Shown here: one piece after another, positions 35,618 to 44,998 of the stretch | Layout: each line of letters starts with the position of its first letter | How positions within the stretch are numbered: position 1 is the stretch's first letter | From: ZC4RG30 sp046347045 | GTDB taxonomy: Bacteria > Pseudomonadota > Gammaproteobacteria > Steroidobacterales > Steroidobacteraceae | Length of the DNA: 64,000 bases | Reading direction: 5' to 3' | Assembly: GCA_046347045.1 (NCBI GenBank) | Contig: JAXMGX010000005.1 | Span: 186,001 to 250,000, forward strand | Translations under genes and position numbers: made by a program | The notes under the pieces: model-generated | Seen by the model: only the letters and a program-made list of their open reading frames with translations | Databases searched by the model: none | Told to the model about the DNA's origin: nothing

Positions 35618-37759
35618 TCAATCTCCGAAGTTCACCTTGGCGCGCAGTCCGTACTGGCGTGGCGCGCCGTAGATGATGCCACCTGTAGCGCTGGTGGAGT
35701 TCTGGATCTGCGAGGCGATGTAGGTCTTGTCGGCGGCATTGTTGCTGAACGCCTCGATCTGCCAGTTGTCACGCTCGTAGGTCAGGCGCAGGTCGATGAG
35801 ATTGCGCGAGGGCACGATGGTGACGGCGCTGGGGAAAGGCGTGGCGAGCTGGCGACCCACGTACGACCACTGCACGCGCGGCACCAGCCTGCCACCGCCC
35901 ACCGCAAAGCCGTAGTCGATGCCGGCGTTGAAAGTGATCTCGGGCGAGAACGGCAGGTCGGCGCCCTTGGGCACCAGTGTCTGCACATTGGTCACGGTGT
36001 TGACGATGTTGGTGGCCTTGGCGAACTCCGCATCGAGATAACCCAGGCCCGCGTTCACGTCCCAGCCGCCGAAGCGGCCGGTGAGCTCGAGTTCGGCGCC
36101 GACCGCCTTGCCCGAGGCCGCGTTCTGCGTCAGCGGCAGCGCGTTGAAGAGGCTGGAGAACTGGATGTCCTTGTAGTCGGAATAGAAGAAGCTGCCGTTC
36201 AGGCGCAGGCGCTTGTCGGCCAGCGTCGACTTGAAGCCACCTTCGTACACCGTGTTCTTCTCGGGCGCGAAATTGGGCGTGCCCAGCGTGAGGTTCACGC
36301 CACCGGCCTTGTAGCCGCGCGAGATGGTGCCGTAGTACATCAGGTCGTCGGTGACATGCCAGTTCGCGCCCACCTTGCCCGTCCACTCGCCGGACGATGC
36401 CGGCGGGCCGATGCGGTCGGTGCCCACCGGCAGCGGCGCGCCGGGCAGCGCGATGCGGTTGTAGTACTGCGTGTCCTTCGAGTAGCGCAAGCCGCCGATC
36501 AGCTCGACGGTGTCGGTCACGAAGGCGTTGATTTGGCCGAAGCCGGACTTCGATTCGTTTTCCGCGTGCGTGATGATCGTGGAGTTCGACTGCACGAAAT
36601 CACGCGTGTTGCGGTTGTCGCGCAGCAGCGATACCGGTATGCCCTCGTGCATGTAGAAGGCCCCCAGCACCCACTGCACCCGGCCTTCACCCGTGGAGAG
36701 CAGGTTGGCCTCGTGCAGCCAGGTCTTGAAGCCGGTGCGCGCGTAGGCGACGCGGCCCACATTGCTGGAGGGCGGCTGCGGCAGCGCCGTGTTCGTGCGG
36801 TCGCCATCGGTCTGGTCCTCGGTCTTGCCGCGCTGGCGCGAGGAGAGCAGTCGCAGCTCCATGTGATCGGTGAGACCGAAGTGCAGTTCCAGGCTGTTGC
36901 GATGGCCCTGCTGGTTCATGAATGAACGCGCGTCCTCCTCGATGGTGAACGGATCGCTGGTCACCGTATCGCTGCGGTTCTTCACCGCGTTGTTGTCGGT
37001 CTTCCAGTCGAAATATTCCAGCCGCAGATTGGCGGTGAAGCGGCCTTCGAGCGCGCGGTACGCGAGGTTGGCGCGACCGGCCTTCAGGCCCACGTCGCCG
37101 GGAGTACTGCTGCTTGCACCGATGTTGTCGGTGAAGCTGTCCCGTTTGTCGTAGACCGCGGCCAGGCGCAGCGCGACGTTGTCGGAGAAGCCGAGGTTGG
37201 CCGCGCCGATGGAGCGCATCCAGCTGTAGTTGCCGAAGGTCTGCTCGAAGCTGGCGGAGTATTTGTTGAATACCGGCGCCGGCGTGCGCACGTAGATGGC
37301 GCCACCGGTGGAGTTCTGGCCGGTAAGCGTGCCCTGCGGACCACGCAGCACTTCGATCGAACCGATGTCGTAGAAGGCCTGGCCGATGAACTGCTCGTGC
37401 GGAATGAGCTGGCCATCGATGTAGAAGGCCACGCCCGGATTCGACGTGGGCGCGGACTGCGCAATGCCCACGCCGCGGATGTTCACGAAGGTGGAGCGGT
37501 TGACCACGTTGATGGCCACCGCAGGCGCCACCTGCTGGATGTCGTTCAGATCGGTGACGCCGCGCTTGTCGAGATCATTGGCGCTGAGCACCGTGGCGGA
37601 GATGGGCACATCCTGCAGGTTCTGCTCGCGACGCTCGGCGGTGACGATCACCTCGTCGAGCGTGGCATCGTCGGCCGCCTGCGCGAAGTTGGTGAGGCCC
37701 AGGGCAAGGGCAACGGCGGCGGCCACCCGCGAAGCGGGCAGGGAAGCAAGGTGCGGCAT
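35618..37759 (-). CDS. TonB-dependent receptor 2
   Basis: A 713-aa outer-membrane receptor. A signal peptide (to NFAQAADD) is followed by a TonB box region (LDEVIVTAERREQNLQDVP), a plug (NIRGVGIAQSAPTSNPGVAFYIDGQ, IEVLRGPQGTLTGQNSTGGAI) and a barrel with C-terminal YGLRAKVNFGD. ATG 37759 has AGAGGA upstream. A LacI-type operator (37797-37810) lies 38 bases upstream. It is the first gene of an operon with a di-haem cytochrome c peroxidase and an OmpA-like protein, suggesting uptake coupled to periplasmic oxidation of the substrate. Substrate unknown. Confidence 0.93.
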   Translation of the reverse strand: MPHLASLPASRVAAAVALALGLTNFAQAADDATLDEVIVTAERREQNLQDVPISATVLSANDLDKRGVTDLNDIQQVAPAVAINVVNRSTFVNIRGVGIAQSAPTSNPGVAFYIDGQLIPHEQFIGQAFYDIGSIEVLRGPQGTLTGQNSTGGAIYVRTPAPVFNKYSASFEQTFGNYSWMRSIGAANLGFSDNVALRLAAVYDKRDSFTDNIGASSSTPGDVGLKAGRANLAYRALEGRFTANLRLEYFDWKTDNNAVKNRSDTVTSDPFTIEEDARSFMNQQGHRNSLELHFGLTDHMELRLLSSRQRGKTEDQTDGDRTNTALPQPPSSNVGRVAYARTGFKTWLHEANLLSTGEGRVQWVLGAFYMHEGIPVSLLRDNRNTRDFVQSNSTIITHAENESKSGFGQINAFVTDTVELIGGLRYSKDTQYYNRIALPGAPLPVGTDRIGPPASSGEWTGKVGANWHVTDDLMYYGTISRGYKAGGVNLTLGTPNFAPEKNTVYEGGFKSTLADKRLRLNGSFFYSDYKDIQFSSLFNALPLTQNAASGKAVGAELELTGRFGGWDVNAGLGYLDAEFAKATNIVNTVTNVQTLVPKGADLPFSPEITFNAGIDYGFAVGGGRLVPRVQWSYVGRQLATPFPSAVTIVPSRNLIDLRLTYERDNWQIEAFSNNAADKTYIASQIQNSTSATGGIIYGAPRQYGLRAKVNFGD

Positions 37760-37796
37760 GTGGTCCTCTGGTCCCCCCAATGGGACTTTCGTGGAA

Positions 37797-37810
37797 TGTA
37801 AGCGTTTTCA
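37797..37810. promoter_or_regulatory. LacI-type operator site 1 (TonB receptor 2)
   Basis: TGTAAGCGTTTTCA fits the general LacI/GalR-family pattern TGnAAnCGnTTnCA. It lies upstream of TonB receptor 2 on the minus strand. A possible -35 (TTGACG, 37832-37827) sits one helical turn upstream, with the site over the -10 region. Confidence 0.7.
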
Positions 37811-37856
37811 CACAACCGTGGCCGAGCGTCAAGTCGGGGCAGCGAGGGTGGCGGGT

Positions 37857-39242
37857 TCAGGGGATGGCGAGGATTTCGCCGGCGTCGACCGCCGTGTGCA
37901 GCTGCAGAATGCGGCGCGCCAGCGCGTTGGCGGGCTCGGCGGCCAGGGGCTGTCGCGCCCTGCCGGCGCAGTCGACGAACTTGGCTATCAGTTCCGCGTC
38001 GGAGAGCGGGTGCGCCGGCGAGCCCCGCGGCTGCAGCACTTCGTGCCGCAGGACGCGGCCGTCGAGCAGAGTCACCTCGACCGCGCCGCTCACGGCCATG
38101 TCGGCGCCCCAGTCGGTGCGCCGGTGGAACGAGGCGAGCTGCGACACCGCGAGCACATCAAGGTGGCGCAGCACCGGATCGGTGAAGGTATCCAGATCCA
38201 CCCGGCCGGCCACCAGCGCGGCCGCCACCGTGAAGGGCAGGCTGAATTTCGCATCGATGGCGGTCTGCGGCACGCGCTTGCCCGCGAGGGGTTCGGCCAG
38301 CATGCGATGCACTTCGCAGCCTTCGATGCGGATGTGGCGGATGTCGCGCCACTCGGCATCCTTGCGCAGGTTCAGCGCGCACTCGATGGCCGCGTGCGTG
38401 CCGCGACAGCTTGGCCAGGACTTGAAGCTCAATGCTTCGATGTGCCAGCGGCCGCCGCAGTCGCCGAGCAGCACGTCGGCGTCGTAGCGGCCGGCGGCGA
38501 AGAGGCGGAAGAAGCCATCGCGTCCCTCCAGTGGCGCATCGAAGCCGCGCACACCGGCGCGCGCAAGCTGCACGACCTGCACGGCCGCCTGCGCGGGAAA
38601 GGCTTCGCGCACCGCGCGCAGGATGGTGCCGCGATCGTGCTTGATCTCGCCGGCGCAGGAATTCTGCAGCAGCAGCATCGACCATGCATCGACCAGCTGG
38701 CGCGGCGAAAGCCCGAGGATGCGCGCGGCACCGGCCACCGCACCGAAGGCGGCGAGGATGGGCGGTGGATACCAGCCGCCGTCTTCGAGTCGCTGCCGCA
38801 GGCACAGCGCGATCCGGCAGGACACATCGCAGCCCACCGCTATCGCCGCGAGCAGTGCGCGTCCGCCGATCGGCCGATGCGCCTGCGCAAGCGCCAGCAC
38901 CGCGGGCACCAGCGACGCATTGGGATGCACGGGCGCCGCATCGAAGGCGTCCTCGTAATCCAGCGCATGGGCCATCGCGCCGTTGGCGAGTGCGGCCAGC
39001 GGAGCGCGTGCCCTGAGGGAGGTGCCGAGTATCGCGGCCGGACCGGCACCGCCTTCGGCGGCAAGCGCGATGAAGGGCTGCACTTCCGCGGCAATTCCGC
39101 TGGCCGCGCGGATCACGCCGGTGGCATCGAGCAGCACGCGCGCCGCCGCGCGCAACGCGGAATCCGGCACCAGCGCATCGGGATGCTGCGTGACGAACTG
39201 TGCCAGCCGCAGGCTGGGTCCGGCATCCGCCGCCTGGTTCAT
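37857..39242 (-). CDS. MmgE/PrpD family protein
   Basis: A 461-aa protein of the 2-methylcitrate dehydratase (PrpD) / immune-responsive gene 1 (MmgE) fold. Family features are HALDYEDAFDAAPVHPNASLVPAVLAL (~95-120), a helical bundle core, FKSWPSCRGTHAAIECAL (~290) and DAKFSLPFTVAAALV in the second domain. Its setting away from prpBC and next to an MFS gene argues for a dehydratase or isomerase on a specific organic acid rather than methylcitrate. A LacI operator lies in the 95-base divergent region shared with the MFS gene. A -10-like TATAGC (39257-39252) would give a very short leader. Confidence 0.85.
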   Translation of the reverse strand: MNQAADAGPSLRLAQFVTQHPDALVPDSALRAAARVLLDATGVIRAASGIAAEVQPFIALAAEGGAGPAAILGTSLRARAPLAALANGAMAHALDYEDAFDAAPVHPNASLVPAVLALAQAHRPIGGRALLAAIAVGCDVSCRIALCLRQRLEDGGWYPPPILAAFGAVAGAARILGLSPRQLVDAWSMLLLQNSCAGEIKHDRGTILRAVREAFPAQAAVQVVQLARAGVRGFDAPLEGRDGFFRLFAAGRYDADVLLGDCGGRWHIEALSFKSWPSCRGTHAAIECALNLRKDAEWRDIRHIRIEGCEVHRMLAEPLAGKRVPQTAIDAKFSLPFTVAAALVAGRVDLDTFTDPVLRHLDVLAVSQLASFHRRTDWGADMAVSGAVEVTLLDGRVLRHEVLQPRGSPAHPLSDAELIAKFVDCAGRARQPLAAEPANALARRILQLHTAVDAGEILAIP

Positions 39243-39261
39243 GGGTGCCCTGCTATAGTGA

Positions 39262-39275
39262 TGTAAGCGCTTGCC
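39262..39275. promoter_or_regulatory. LacI-type operator site 2 (prpD-like / MFS)
   Basis: TGTAAGCGCTTGCC is centred in the divergent 95-base region between the PrpD-like gene and the MFS transporter. It fits TGnAAnCGnTTnCA with one mismatch at the last base, and can serve both genes. Confidence 0.8.
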
Positions 39276-39337
39276 TGCCTGCATTATGCGTGCGGCAGCC
39301 ACATACAAGAAACCGGACTGCAAGAGACGGGGATGGC

Positions 39338-40669
39338 ATGAGCTCGGGTGAAGGTTTGAGCGGCGGAACTTCGCACCGTGGCAGCTCGCACCGGGAGATC
39401 GCGGCGCGCGTCCATCTGCGATTGGCGCTGCCCTGCATCCTGTTCATGCTGATGAGTTCGCTGGACCGGGCCAACATCAGTTTCGCGGCCAGCGCGATGA
39501 ACGCCGAACTGGGCTTCACGCCCACGCAATACGGCTTCGGCGCGGGCATCCTCTTCGCCGGCTTTCTGGCGGGCCAGTATCCCAGCCTGTTCCTGCTGCA
39601 GCGGGTGGGCTTTCGCGCGTGGATCTGCATCTGCGCGCTGTTGTGGGGATTCTCGGCCGCGGCGTTGGGGTTCATCCACACGCATGCGCAGTTCTACGTG
39701 CTGCGCGTGTTGATCGGCGTGGCCGAAGGCGGTCTTGCGCCAGGCATCGTGCTGTATCTCAGCCAGTTCGCCACCGAGCGCGAGCGCGCCACCACGTTCA
39801 CGCTGCCGGCGCTGGCCATTCCCGCATCGGTGATCATCGGTGCGCCGCTGTCGGGATGGCTGCTCGAGCTGCAGCATGGATTGTCGATGTCGGGCTGGCG
39901 CTTCATGCTGCTGGCCGAAGCCGTACCCACCATCCTGTTCGGGCTGTTCGCGCCGTTCTATTTTCCGGACACGCCGCGCGAGGCGCGCTTCCTCGACGAG
40001 GATCAGCGCAACTGGCTTGCCACCCATGCGGCGCAACGCGCGGACCGCCCGCGCCACAACGACTGGTCGGTGCTGGGCACGCCCATCGTGGTGCTGGCGG
40101 GCCTGCTGTGGTTCTGTCTGCTGTGCGGTTCGTATGGCGTGATCTTCTGGCTGCCGCAGGTCATCCACGCGCTGACCGGCTTCACGCCGCTGATCATCGG
40201 CCTCATCGGCGCGCTGCCATGGATAGGCGTGGCCTTCGGCATGTATTTCAATGCGCGGCATTCCGACCGCACGGGCGAGCGCTACTGGCATGTGGCCTTG
40301 CCGGCGGTCGTCGCAGCGATGGCGCTGCTGGTTGCATGGCAGGCCGGGCCGGGAGCCGCGGCCATGGTGCTGCTGCTCGTCGCCGGCCTCGGACTCGGCA
40401 GTGCGCAGGGCGGATTCTGGGCCATTCCCACGCAGCTGCTGAAGCCTGCGGAATTCAGTGTGGCCGTGGTGGCCATCAACATACTGGGCAGCGCGGGCGG
40501 CCTCGTGATGCCCCAGCTCATGGGCATCGCCCGCGAGCGCAGCGGAGGCTTCGCCGCGCCCACGCTGCTGGTGGTGGGCGTGCTGCTGCTGGCCGTGCTC
40601 CTGGTGGCGGCGATCCGCGTGCTGTACCGACGCGAGATCGCCGCCCTGCCTTCAGCCCGCGCGGACTAG
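39338..40669 (+). CDS. MFS transporter (ACS-like organic anion family)
   Basis: A 443-aa protein with 12 predicted membrane helices. MSSLDRANISFAASAMNAELGFTPTQYGFGAGILFAGF is the N-terminal signature of anion:cation symporters such as the hydroxyphenylacetate, phthalate and tartrate permeases. LRVLIGVAEGGLAPGIVLYLSQF is helix 4. It probably takes up an organic acid anion with protons across the inner membrane. ATG 39338 follows GACGGGG. It shares a LacI operator with the divergent PrpD-like gene, which may act on the imported compound. Its stop overlaps the convergent TonB receptor 3 by four bases. Confidence 0.88.
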   Translation: MSSGEGLSGGTSHRGSSHREIAARVHLRLALPCILFMLMSSLDRANISFAASAMNAELGFTPTQYGFGAGILFAGFLAGQYPSLFLLQRVGFRAWICICALLWGFSAAALGFIHTHAQFYVLRVLIGVAEGGLAPGIVLYLSQFATERERATTFTLPALAIPASVIIGAPLSGWLLELQHGLSMSGWRFMLLAEAVPTILFGLFAPFYFPDTPREARFLDEDQRNWLATHAAQRADRPRHNDWSVLGTPIVVLAGLLWFCLLCGSYGVIFWLPQVIHALTGFTPLIIGLIGALPWIGVAFGMYFNARHSDRTGERYWHVALPAVVAAMALLVAWQAGPGAAAMVLLLVAGLGLGSAQGGFWAIPTQLLKPAEFSVAVVAINILGSAGGLVMPQLMGIARERSGGFAAPTLLVVGVLLLAVLLVAAIRVLYRREIAALPSARAD

Positions 40670-43600
40670 AAGCCCGCCTTCAGCCGCAGCCACAGATGCC
40701 GGCCGCTGTAGTCATACATGCTCGACAGCGTGTGATTGCCATCCGGCACATAGGGCGGTGACTTGTCCATCAGGTTGTTCGCGCCGATGGACACCTGGCT
40801 GGTCTTCAGCCCGAAGCGTTCGCCCAGGTCGTAGCTGTAGCTCAGGTCCCAGCTGAAGTACTTCTCGATGTGCTCCTTGGCCGCTGTGCCGGCGTTGGGC
40901 GTCTGGTCGTTGTAGTACTCGTCGGTGAAGCGCAGCAGCGACTGCACCGAATGACTGCCCAGCGACCAGACATTGCGCAGCGTGGCGCGCCATGGCACCG
41001 AGAACGAACCACCCGCCGTGCGCGCATTGCGGCTCTGCGAGATGTCGCGGCCGTTCAACTCGTATTTGTCCTGGTAGCTGGCGAGCAGCGAGCTGCGCAG
41101 CACGCCGAAGCGGCCGAAGTCCTGCGTGTTGTTCAGCGCAAAGTCGAAGCCCGAGGACTTGAGCGAGGCATTGTTGATGTAGTTGACGTTGAAGCCGACG
41201 ATCTGGCCCACGTTGACGCCGTTCCAGAGCACGGTGCCCGCGGCGGTGCTGCGGATCACCTTGGTGGGATCGAGTGTGGTGGAAAGATTCGCCGCCAGCT
41301 CCACCGCGTTCTCCAGCGAGATCTGGTCGTCGAAGGTGAAATGCCAGTAGTCGACGTCCAGGCTCCAGTTGTTCCAGGGCTTCAGGGTGAAGCCCAGGTT
41401 GTAGTTCCTGGAGGACTGCGGATCGAGCAGCGGATTGCCCGAGACCGTGGTGGGCACGCGCGAGAGATTGTCGTTCACCGGTGTCAGGCCGTCGTTCACC
41501 GCATTGGTGAACACCACGTTCTGGCGGAAGCGCTGGTACAGCGACGGCGCCAGGAACGAGGTGCTCCAGGTGCCGCGCACTTTCACCATGCCACCCGGCG
41601 TGGAATACAGCAGGCCCAGCTTCGGATCGGTCGTGGAAAGGCCGGGGCCGGCGGTGTTCTCGTGGCGCACCGCGCCGGTGAAGTCGAGCAGGCCGTACTG
41701 CCCGCTCTTCATCAGCGGCACGCTGATTTCCGCGAATGCCGCATTGGCGATCTGTCCCACGTTCTTGTCGAAGAATGCGGCCTGAAGATCGCTCTGGCCG
41801 GCGTTCTGCAGCGCGGGATAGTCGGCCGACCAGTTGTCCTTGCGATGCTGCGCGCCGACAGCGATTCCTACGCGACCCGCGGACAGACTGAACAGTTCGC
41901 CAGAGACCACGAAGTCGAGCACCTGCGCCTTCGTCTCGAAGCGCTGCCAGTCCTGCGCCGTGATGTAGGTGACCATGTCGGCGGTGTTGGCCAGCAGCGA
42001 ACCGGGCGAAGTGGTGACCGAGCTGCCGAAGATGTTGAAGAACCGGCAGTTGCCGCTGCCGGGACGGATGTTGCCCGCCTGCAGTGGATCGTTCGACGGC
42101 GTGAGACAGCCCGAGCCGCCGTAACCGGCCAGGCCCGCGCGCAGCGCCGGCATCGAGAACGAGCTGCCGAAGGTGGAGTCGTTCTCGTTGTTCAGCGCCA
42201 GGAGGTAGCTGGCGTTGTAGTGCCAGTTGCTGCCGAAGAGATTGCCCTCGAAGCCGGCCACGTAGCGCTGTGCATCCACGTGGTATTTCGTGGTGTTCAG
42301 GTCATTGCGGCAGTTGTAGGTGCTGGCCGGATCGCCGGGCAGGTTGCAGGTCATGCCGAAGATGCGGCTGCCGGCCACCACGGTCACATCCTCCCAGAAG
42401 GGCACCACCTGGCGGCCATTCACGTCGAGTGCGTTGGGGTTGGTGCCCACGACGATGACCTGACCCGCGGCGTTGCGCGCGGGCAGGAAGTCGTTCACGC
42501 CATTGCCGTCCTTGTCGTAGGTGAGCTGCGTGCCGCTGTTCTGCGCATACAGCGGGACGCCCGCGGAGTTCAGTGCGCGGAAGCCGTTCGATGGCGCATA
42601 GCCGGGGATGATGACCGCGGGTTGTCCCGGGCCCGGATTCGCGGCGGCGCCCGGAGTGTCGACGACGCCGGTGCGCGTGCGCAGGAATCCGGCCTCGCCA
42701 TAGAACTTCAACGAGTCATTGATCTCGTGATGCGCTTCGATGAACGCCTGGTAGCGGCTTTCATCGCCGTTGGCGCTGGTGCCCAGCGGCGCGTTCTGCT
42801 GGCAGTTCGACGGATAGCTCACGCCAAGGCGCGTGACCGGGTTGCCGGTGACATTGGCCGAGGGACCGAACGCGGCGCACTGCGGATCGCCGATGGTGGT
42901 GGCAGCGCCGGCAATGGCGCCGGTGGAGTTGCGGTTCGGAATGGAAAAGCGCGCCGGCCAGCCGGCCAGCCGGAAGGCGCCGTCGATGCCGGGACGATCA
43001 CGAATGATCTCGTAGGTCTCCCAGGTGAAGGGATCGCGATTGAAGTGCTCGAACGACACCACCACGCCGGACTTTTCCGTCTGCGCGCCCCAGATTCCGG
43101 AAACGCGGTAGTCGGTGGTATTGCCATAGTCGCGCTGGTCGCCCTGCGCCTGCACCTCGAAACCATTGAAGTTGCGTCGTGTCAGGAAGTTGGCCACGCC
43201 GCCCACGGCGTCGGAACCGTACAGCGACGACGCGCCATCCTTCAGCACGTCGATGCGCTCGATGGCAATCTGCGGCACCAGCGAATTCACGTCGACGTTG
43301 TTCACCGTCACCGCATCGCGCGCCACGCGGCGGCCGTTCAGCAGCACCAGCGTCGCATCGGCGCCGAGGTTGCGCAGGTTCAGGCTGCCGGAGCCATTGG
43401 ACGAACCCAGCGCGCGGCCGACGGTGAACGTGGTGTTGAAGCTGTAGGGAAGCTGCGTGAGGAAGTCGGCGACGGTGCGCGGTGCGTTGGCTTCGAAGTC
43501 CGACTTGCTGATCTCCTGCACCGGCGAGGCGGGCGTGAAGCCTTCGGAGCGACGGATGAAGGTGCCGGTGACCACGATCTCGTCGAAGTTCGACCCGTCC

Positions 43601-43689
43601 CTGGCGCTGGTTTCCTCTGCGACCGCCAGCGACACGGGGCTGGCGAGCAGCACGAGGCCGGCTGTGGTGATGATCGGTGGCAGTTTCAT
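40666..43689 (-). CDS. TonB-dependent receptor 3 (large type)
   Basis: At 1007 aa this is the longest receptor here. The signal peptide runs to VSLAVAEE. The TonB box region is FDEIVVTGTFIRR. The plug has NLRNLGADATLVLLNGRR and IDVLKDGASSLYGSDAVGGVANFLTRR. A long barrel ends in LWLRLKAGF. It is of the same plug type as TonB receptor 4 and differs from receptors 1 and 2. This type is often found with peptide, oligosaccharide or polyphenol utilisation genes, but the substrate cannot be read. AGGGGGAA serves ATG 43689. LacI operator site 3 lies in the divergent region. Confidence 0.92.
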   Translation of the reverse strand: MKLPPIITTAGLVLLASPVSLAVAEETSARDGSNFDEIVVTGTFIRRSEGFTPASPVQEISKSDFEANAPRTVADFLTQLPYSFNTTFTVGRALGSSNGSGSLNLRNLGADATLVLLNGRRVARDAVTVNNVDVNSLVPQIAIERIDVLKDGASSLYGSDAVGGVANFLTRRNFNGFEVQAQGDQRDYGNTTDYRVSGIWGAQTEKSGVVVSFEHFNRDPFTWETYEIIRDRPGIDGAFRLAGWPARFSIPNRNSTGAIAGAATTIGDPQCAAFGPSANVTGNPVTRLGVSYPSNCQQNAPLGTSANGDESRYQAFIEAHHEINDSLKFYGEAGFLRTRTGVVDTPGAAANPGPGQPAVIIPGYAPSNGFRALNSAGVPLYAQNSGTQLTYDKDGNGVNDFLPARNAAGQVIVVGTNPNALDVNGRQVVPFWEDVTVVAGSRIFGMTCNLPGDPASTYNCRNDLNTTKYHVDAQRYVAGFEGNLFGSNWHYNASYLLALNNENDSTFGSSFSMPALRAGLAGYGGSGCLTPSNDPLQAGNIRPGSGNCRFFNIFGSSVTTSPGSLLANTADMVTYITAQDWQRFETKAQVLDFVVSGELFSLSAGRVGIAVGAQHRKDNWSADYPALQNAGQSDLQAAFFDKNVGQIANAAFAEISVPLMKSGQYGLLDFTGAVRHENTAGPGLSTTDPKLGLLYSTPGGMVKVRGTWSTSFLAPSLYQRFRQNVVFTNAVNDGLTPVNDNLSRVPTTVSGNPLLDPQSSRNYNLGFTLKPWNNWSLDVDYWHFTFDDQISLENAVELAANLSTTLDPTKVIRSTAAGTVLWNGVNVGQIVGFNVNYINNASLKSSGFDFALNNTQDFGRFGVLRSSLLASYQDKYELNGRDISQSRNARTAGGSFSVPWRATLRNVWSLGSHSVQSLLRFTDEYYNDQTPNAGTAAKEHIEKYFSWDLSYSYDLGERFGLKTSQVSIGANNLMDKSPPYVPDGNHTLSSMYDYSGRHLWLRLKAGF

Positions 43690-43780
43690 GTCATTCCCCC
43701 TGTTCGTGTGTCATATCGAAGGCAATGGAAAACCTGGTTGACTGGATTTGCGGCGCGGGATCAGAATCCCCGGAGGTTCT

Positions 43781-43794
43781 CGCAAGCGCTTACA
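43781..43794. promoter_or_regulatory. LacI-type operator site 3 (TonB receptor 3 / DUF6152)
   Basis: CGCAAGCGCTTACA (TGTAAGCGCTTGCG on the other strand) lies between TonB receptor 3 and the DUF6152 gene, 17 bases before the ATG of the latter. This suggests control of both. Confidence 0.8.
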
Positions 43795-43811
43795 TTCCGG
43801 GGTAAACCACC

Positions 43812-44192
43812 ATGCGCATCACGAAGCTGATCCTTCCCCTGCTGCTGCTGGCGGCCACCGGCGCTTCCGCGCATCACTCGACCGCCAATTTCGACAAGAG
43901 CAAGGAACAGACGATCACCGGCAAGGTGAAGTTCTTCGGCTTCGTCAATCCGCACTCGTTCGTCGACATCGACGTCACCGATGCCTCGGGCAAGACCGAG
44001 CTGTACAAGGTGTTCGCGCCCGGCAAGGTGCTGCTGATGCGCTACGGCTGGAAGCCCGGCGACATGAAGTCCGGCGACATCGTCACCGTCCACGGCAATC
44101 CCGACCGGGACGATCATCACTTCATGTACCTGCTGAAAGTGAAGTTCGCCAGCGGCAAGGACTGGGAGCGGGCGCAGAACATCCCCGAATAG
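43812..44192 (+). CDS. Secreted DUF6152 family protein
   Basis: A 126-aa protein. The signal peptide ends at GASAHHS. The family core HHSTANFDKSKEQTITGKVKFFGFVNPHSFVDIDV and a second half with GDIVTVHGNPDRDDHHFMYLLKV are present. The mature chain starts with His-His and is His-rich, which hints at metal binding, but the function is unknown. DUF6152 genes recur beside exported proteins like the next two genes in TonB-rich gammaproteobacteria and sphingomonads. The LacI operator is just upstream. It converges with the 44258 gene. Confidence 0.82.
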   Translation: MRITKLILPLLLLAATGASAHHSTANFDKSKEQTITGKVKFFGFVNPHSFVDIDVTDASGKTELYKVFAPGKVLLMRYGWKPGDMKSGDIVTVHGNPDRDDHHFMYLLKVKFASGKDWERAQNIPE

Positions 44193-44194
44193 GA

Positions 44195-44244
44195 CTGCCG
44201 GCGCGCAGGGCACGGTGCAATCGCGCCGCGCGCGCTGCCGGCAG
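44195..44244. terminator. Possible hairpin between convergent genes
   Basis: CTGCCGGC (44195-44202) pairs with GCCGGCAG (44237-44244). An inner GCGC-rich pair extends it past a bulged T. It lies between the DUF6152 gene and the convergent 44258 gene; the loop is long and there is no T-tract. Confidence 0.35.
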
Positions 44245-44257
44245 CTTGACGGTTCAA

Positions 44258-44998
44258 TCACTTTCGCCACGGCACCGTGCTCGGCTCGCCCTGCAGGTTC
44301 TGGTCCCAGATGTCCTGCTGGCACAGGTATTCACCCACGGAGATGTCGGGCGACCACTTGTAGCGCATGGTGAATTTCACCGGTTCGGTGAGCACCACCG
44401 GGTCGATGATGGTCAGCTCGTTGCGAAGCTGCTTGTTGCCGGCTTCATCCCTGCCCATGGAATAACGCTCGATGATCCTGCGCGCGTTGCTGATGGGGTT
44501 TTCACCGGTGGGCCTGCCGGCACCGTCGCGGCGGATGGTGTGGGTTTCCACCACCAGCACATCGCCCTCCCAATGACCGCTGGATGTGCCCATGGCCGAC
44601 GGCAACGCATCGAAGGTGTTGCGGGGCTTTGCGATGGGTACACGGCGCAGGCTGCCGAACACTTCGTAGAAGATCGTGAGTCGATCGGGCGTGAACAGCA
44701 GTTCGAAGGGATATTGCGCGATCAGTCGCACCGCCCAGGGCATGGGCTCGGCGATGCAGGAGGCGCTGGCGTCATCGATGCGCGGATCGACGGGGCCGTA
44801 CTCGGCCAGCCACTTTTCGCGCGACGCGGCGGCCTCGGCCCGCAGGGGCCACTTCGGCGGCCGCTCGCTGCGCTTGCTGTCGGGCAGCCATACGCCGGCC
44901 ATGTCCCTGGAAACGGCGGGATGCGCGGCGTGCAGGGCAGGTGCGCACAGCAGTGCGAAGGCAAGACAGACTCGAGCGGTGAAGCCGGCGCTGCTCAC
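44258..44998 (-). CDS. Exported protein of unknown function, paralog A
   Basis: A 246-aa protein with a signal peptide (LLCAPALHAAHP). The mature part begins DMAGVWLPD. It shares with the upstream gene the motif GTSSGHWEGDVLVVETHTI (G-x-S-S-G-x-W-acidic-G-acidic-x-L-x-VET), a CxPxG/PR-like centre and a C-terminal strand before a Cys (YLCQQ). It is the same length as its neighbour but diverged, so the pair is probably a duplication. GTG 44998 overlaps the TGA of the upstream copy (GTGA). No enzymatic residues stand out; it could be a lipocalin-like or beta-barrel binding protein. It belongs to the P450-led operon. Confidence 0.65.
   Translation of the reverse strand: MSSAGFTARVCLAFALLCAPALHAAHPAVSRDMAGVWLPDSKRSERPPKWPLRAEAAASREKWLAEYGPVDPRIDDASASCIAEPMPWAVRLIAQYPFELLFTPDRLTIFYEVFGSLRRVPIAKPRNTFDALPSAMGTSSGHWEGDVLVVETHTIRRDGAGRPTGENPISNARRIIERYSMGRDEAGNKQLRNELTIIDPVVLTEPVKFTMRYKWSPDISVGEYLCQQDIWDQNLQGEPSTVPWRK

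Noticed and set aside
37797..37810. CcpA-type cre site
   Set aside because: The sequence does match cre, but CcpA is a Firmicutes regulator. With five similar sites around a local LacI-family gene, a local LacI regulon is the simpler reading.
37857..39242. 2-methylcitrate dehydratase prpD of the propionate pathway
   Set aside because: prpB, prpC and prpR are absent and the gene is under a LacI operator with a transporter, so only the family name is justified.
40870..43830. Very long open frame opposite TonB receptor 3 on the plus strand
   Set aside because: It mirrors the receptor gene in the antisense frame, has no recognisable domain, and its composition is that expected from GC-rich third positions. 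The receptor reading is unambiguous.
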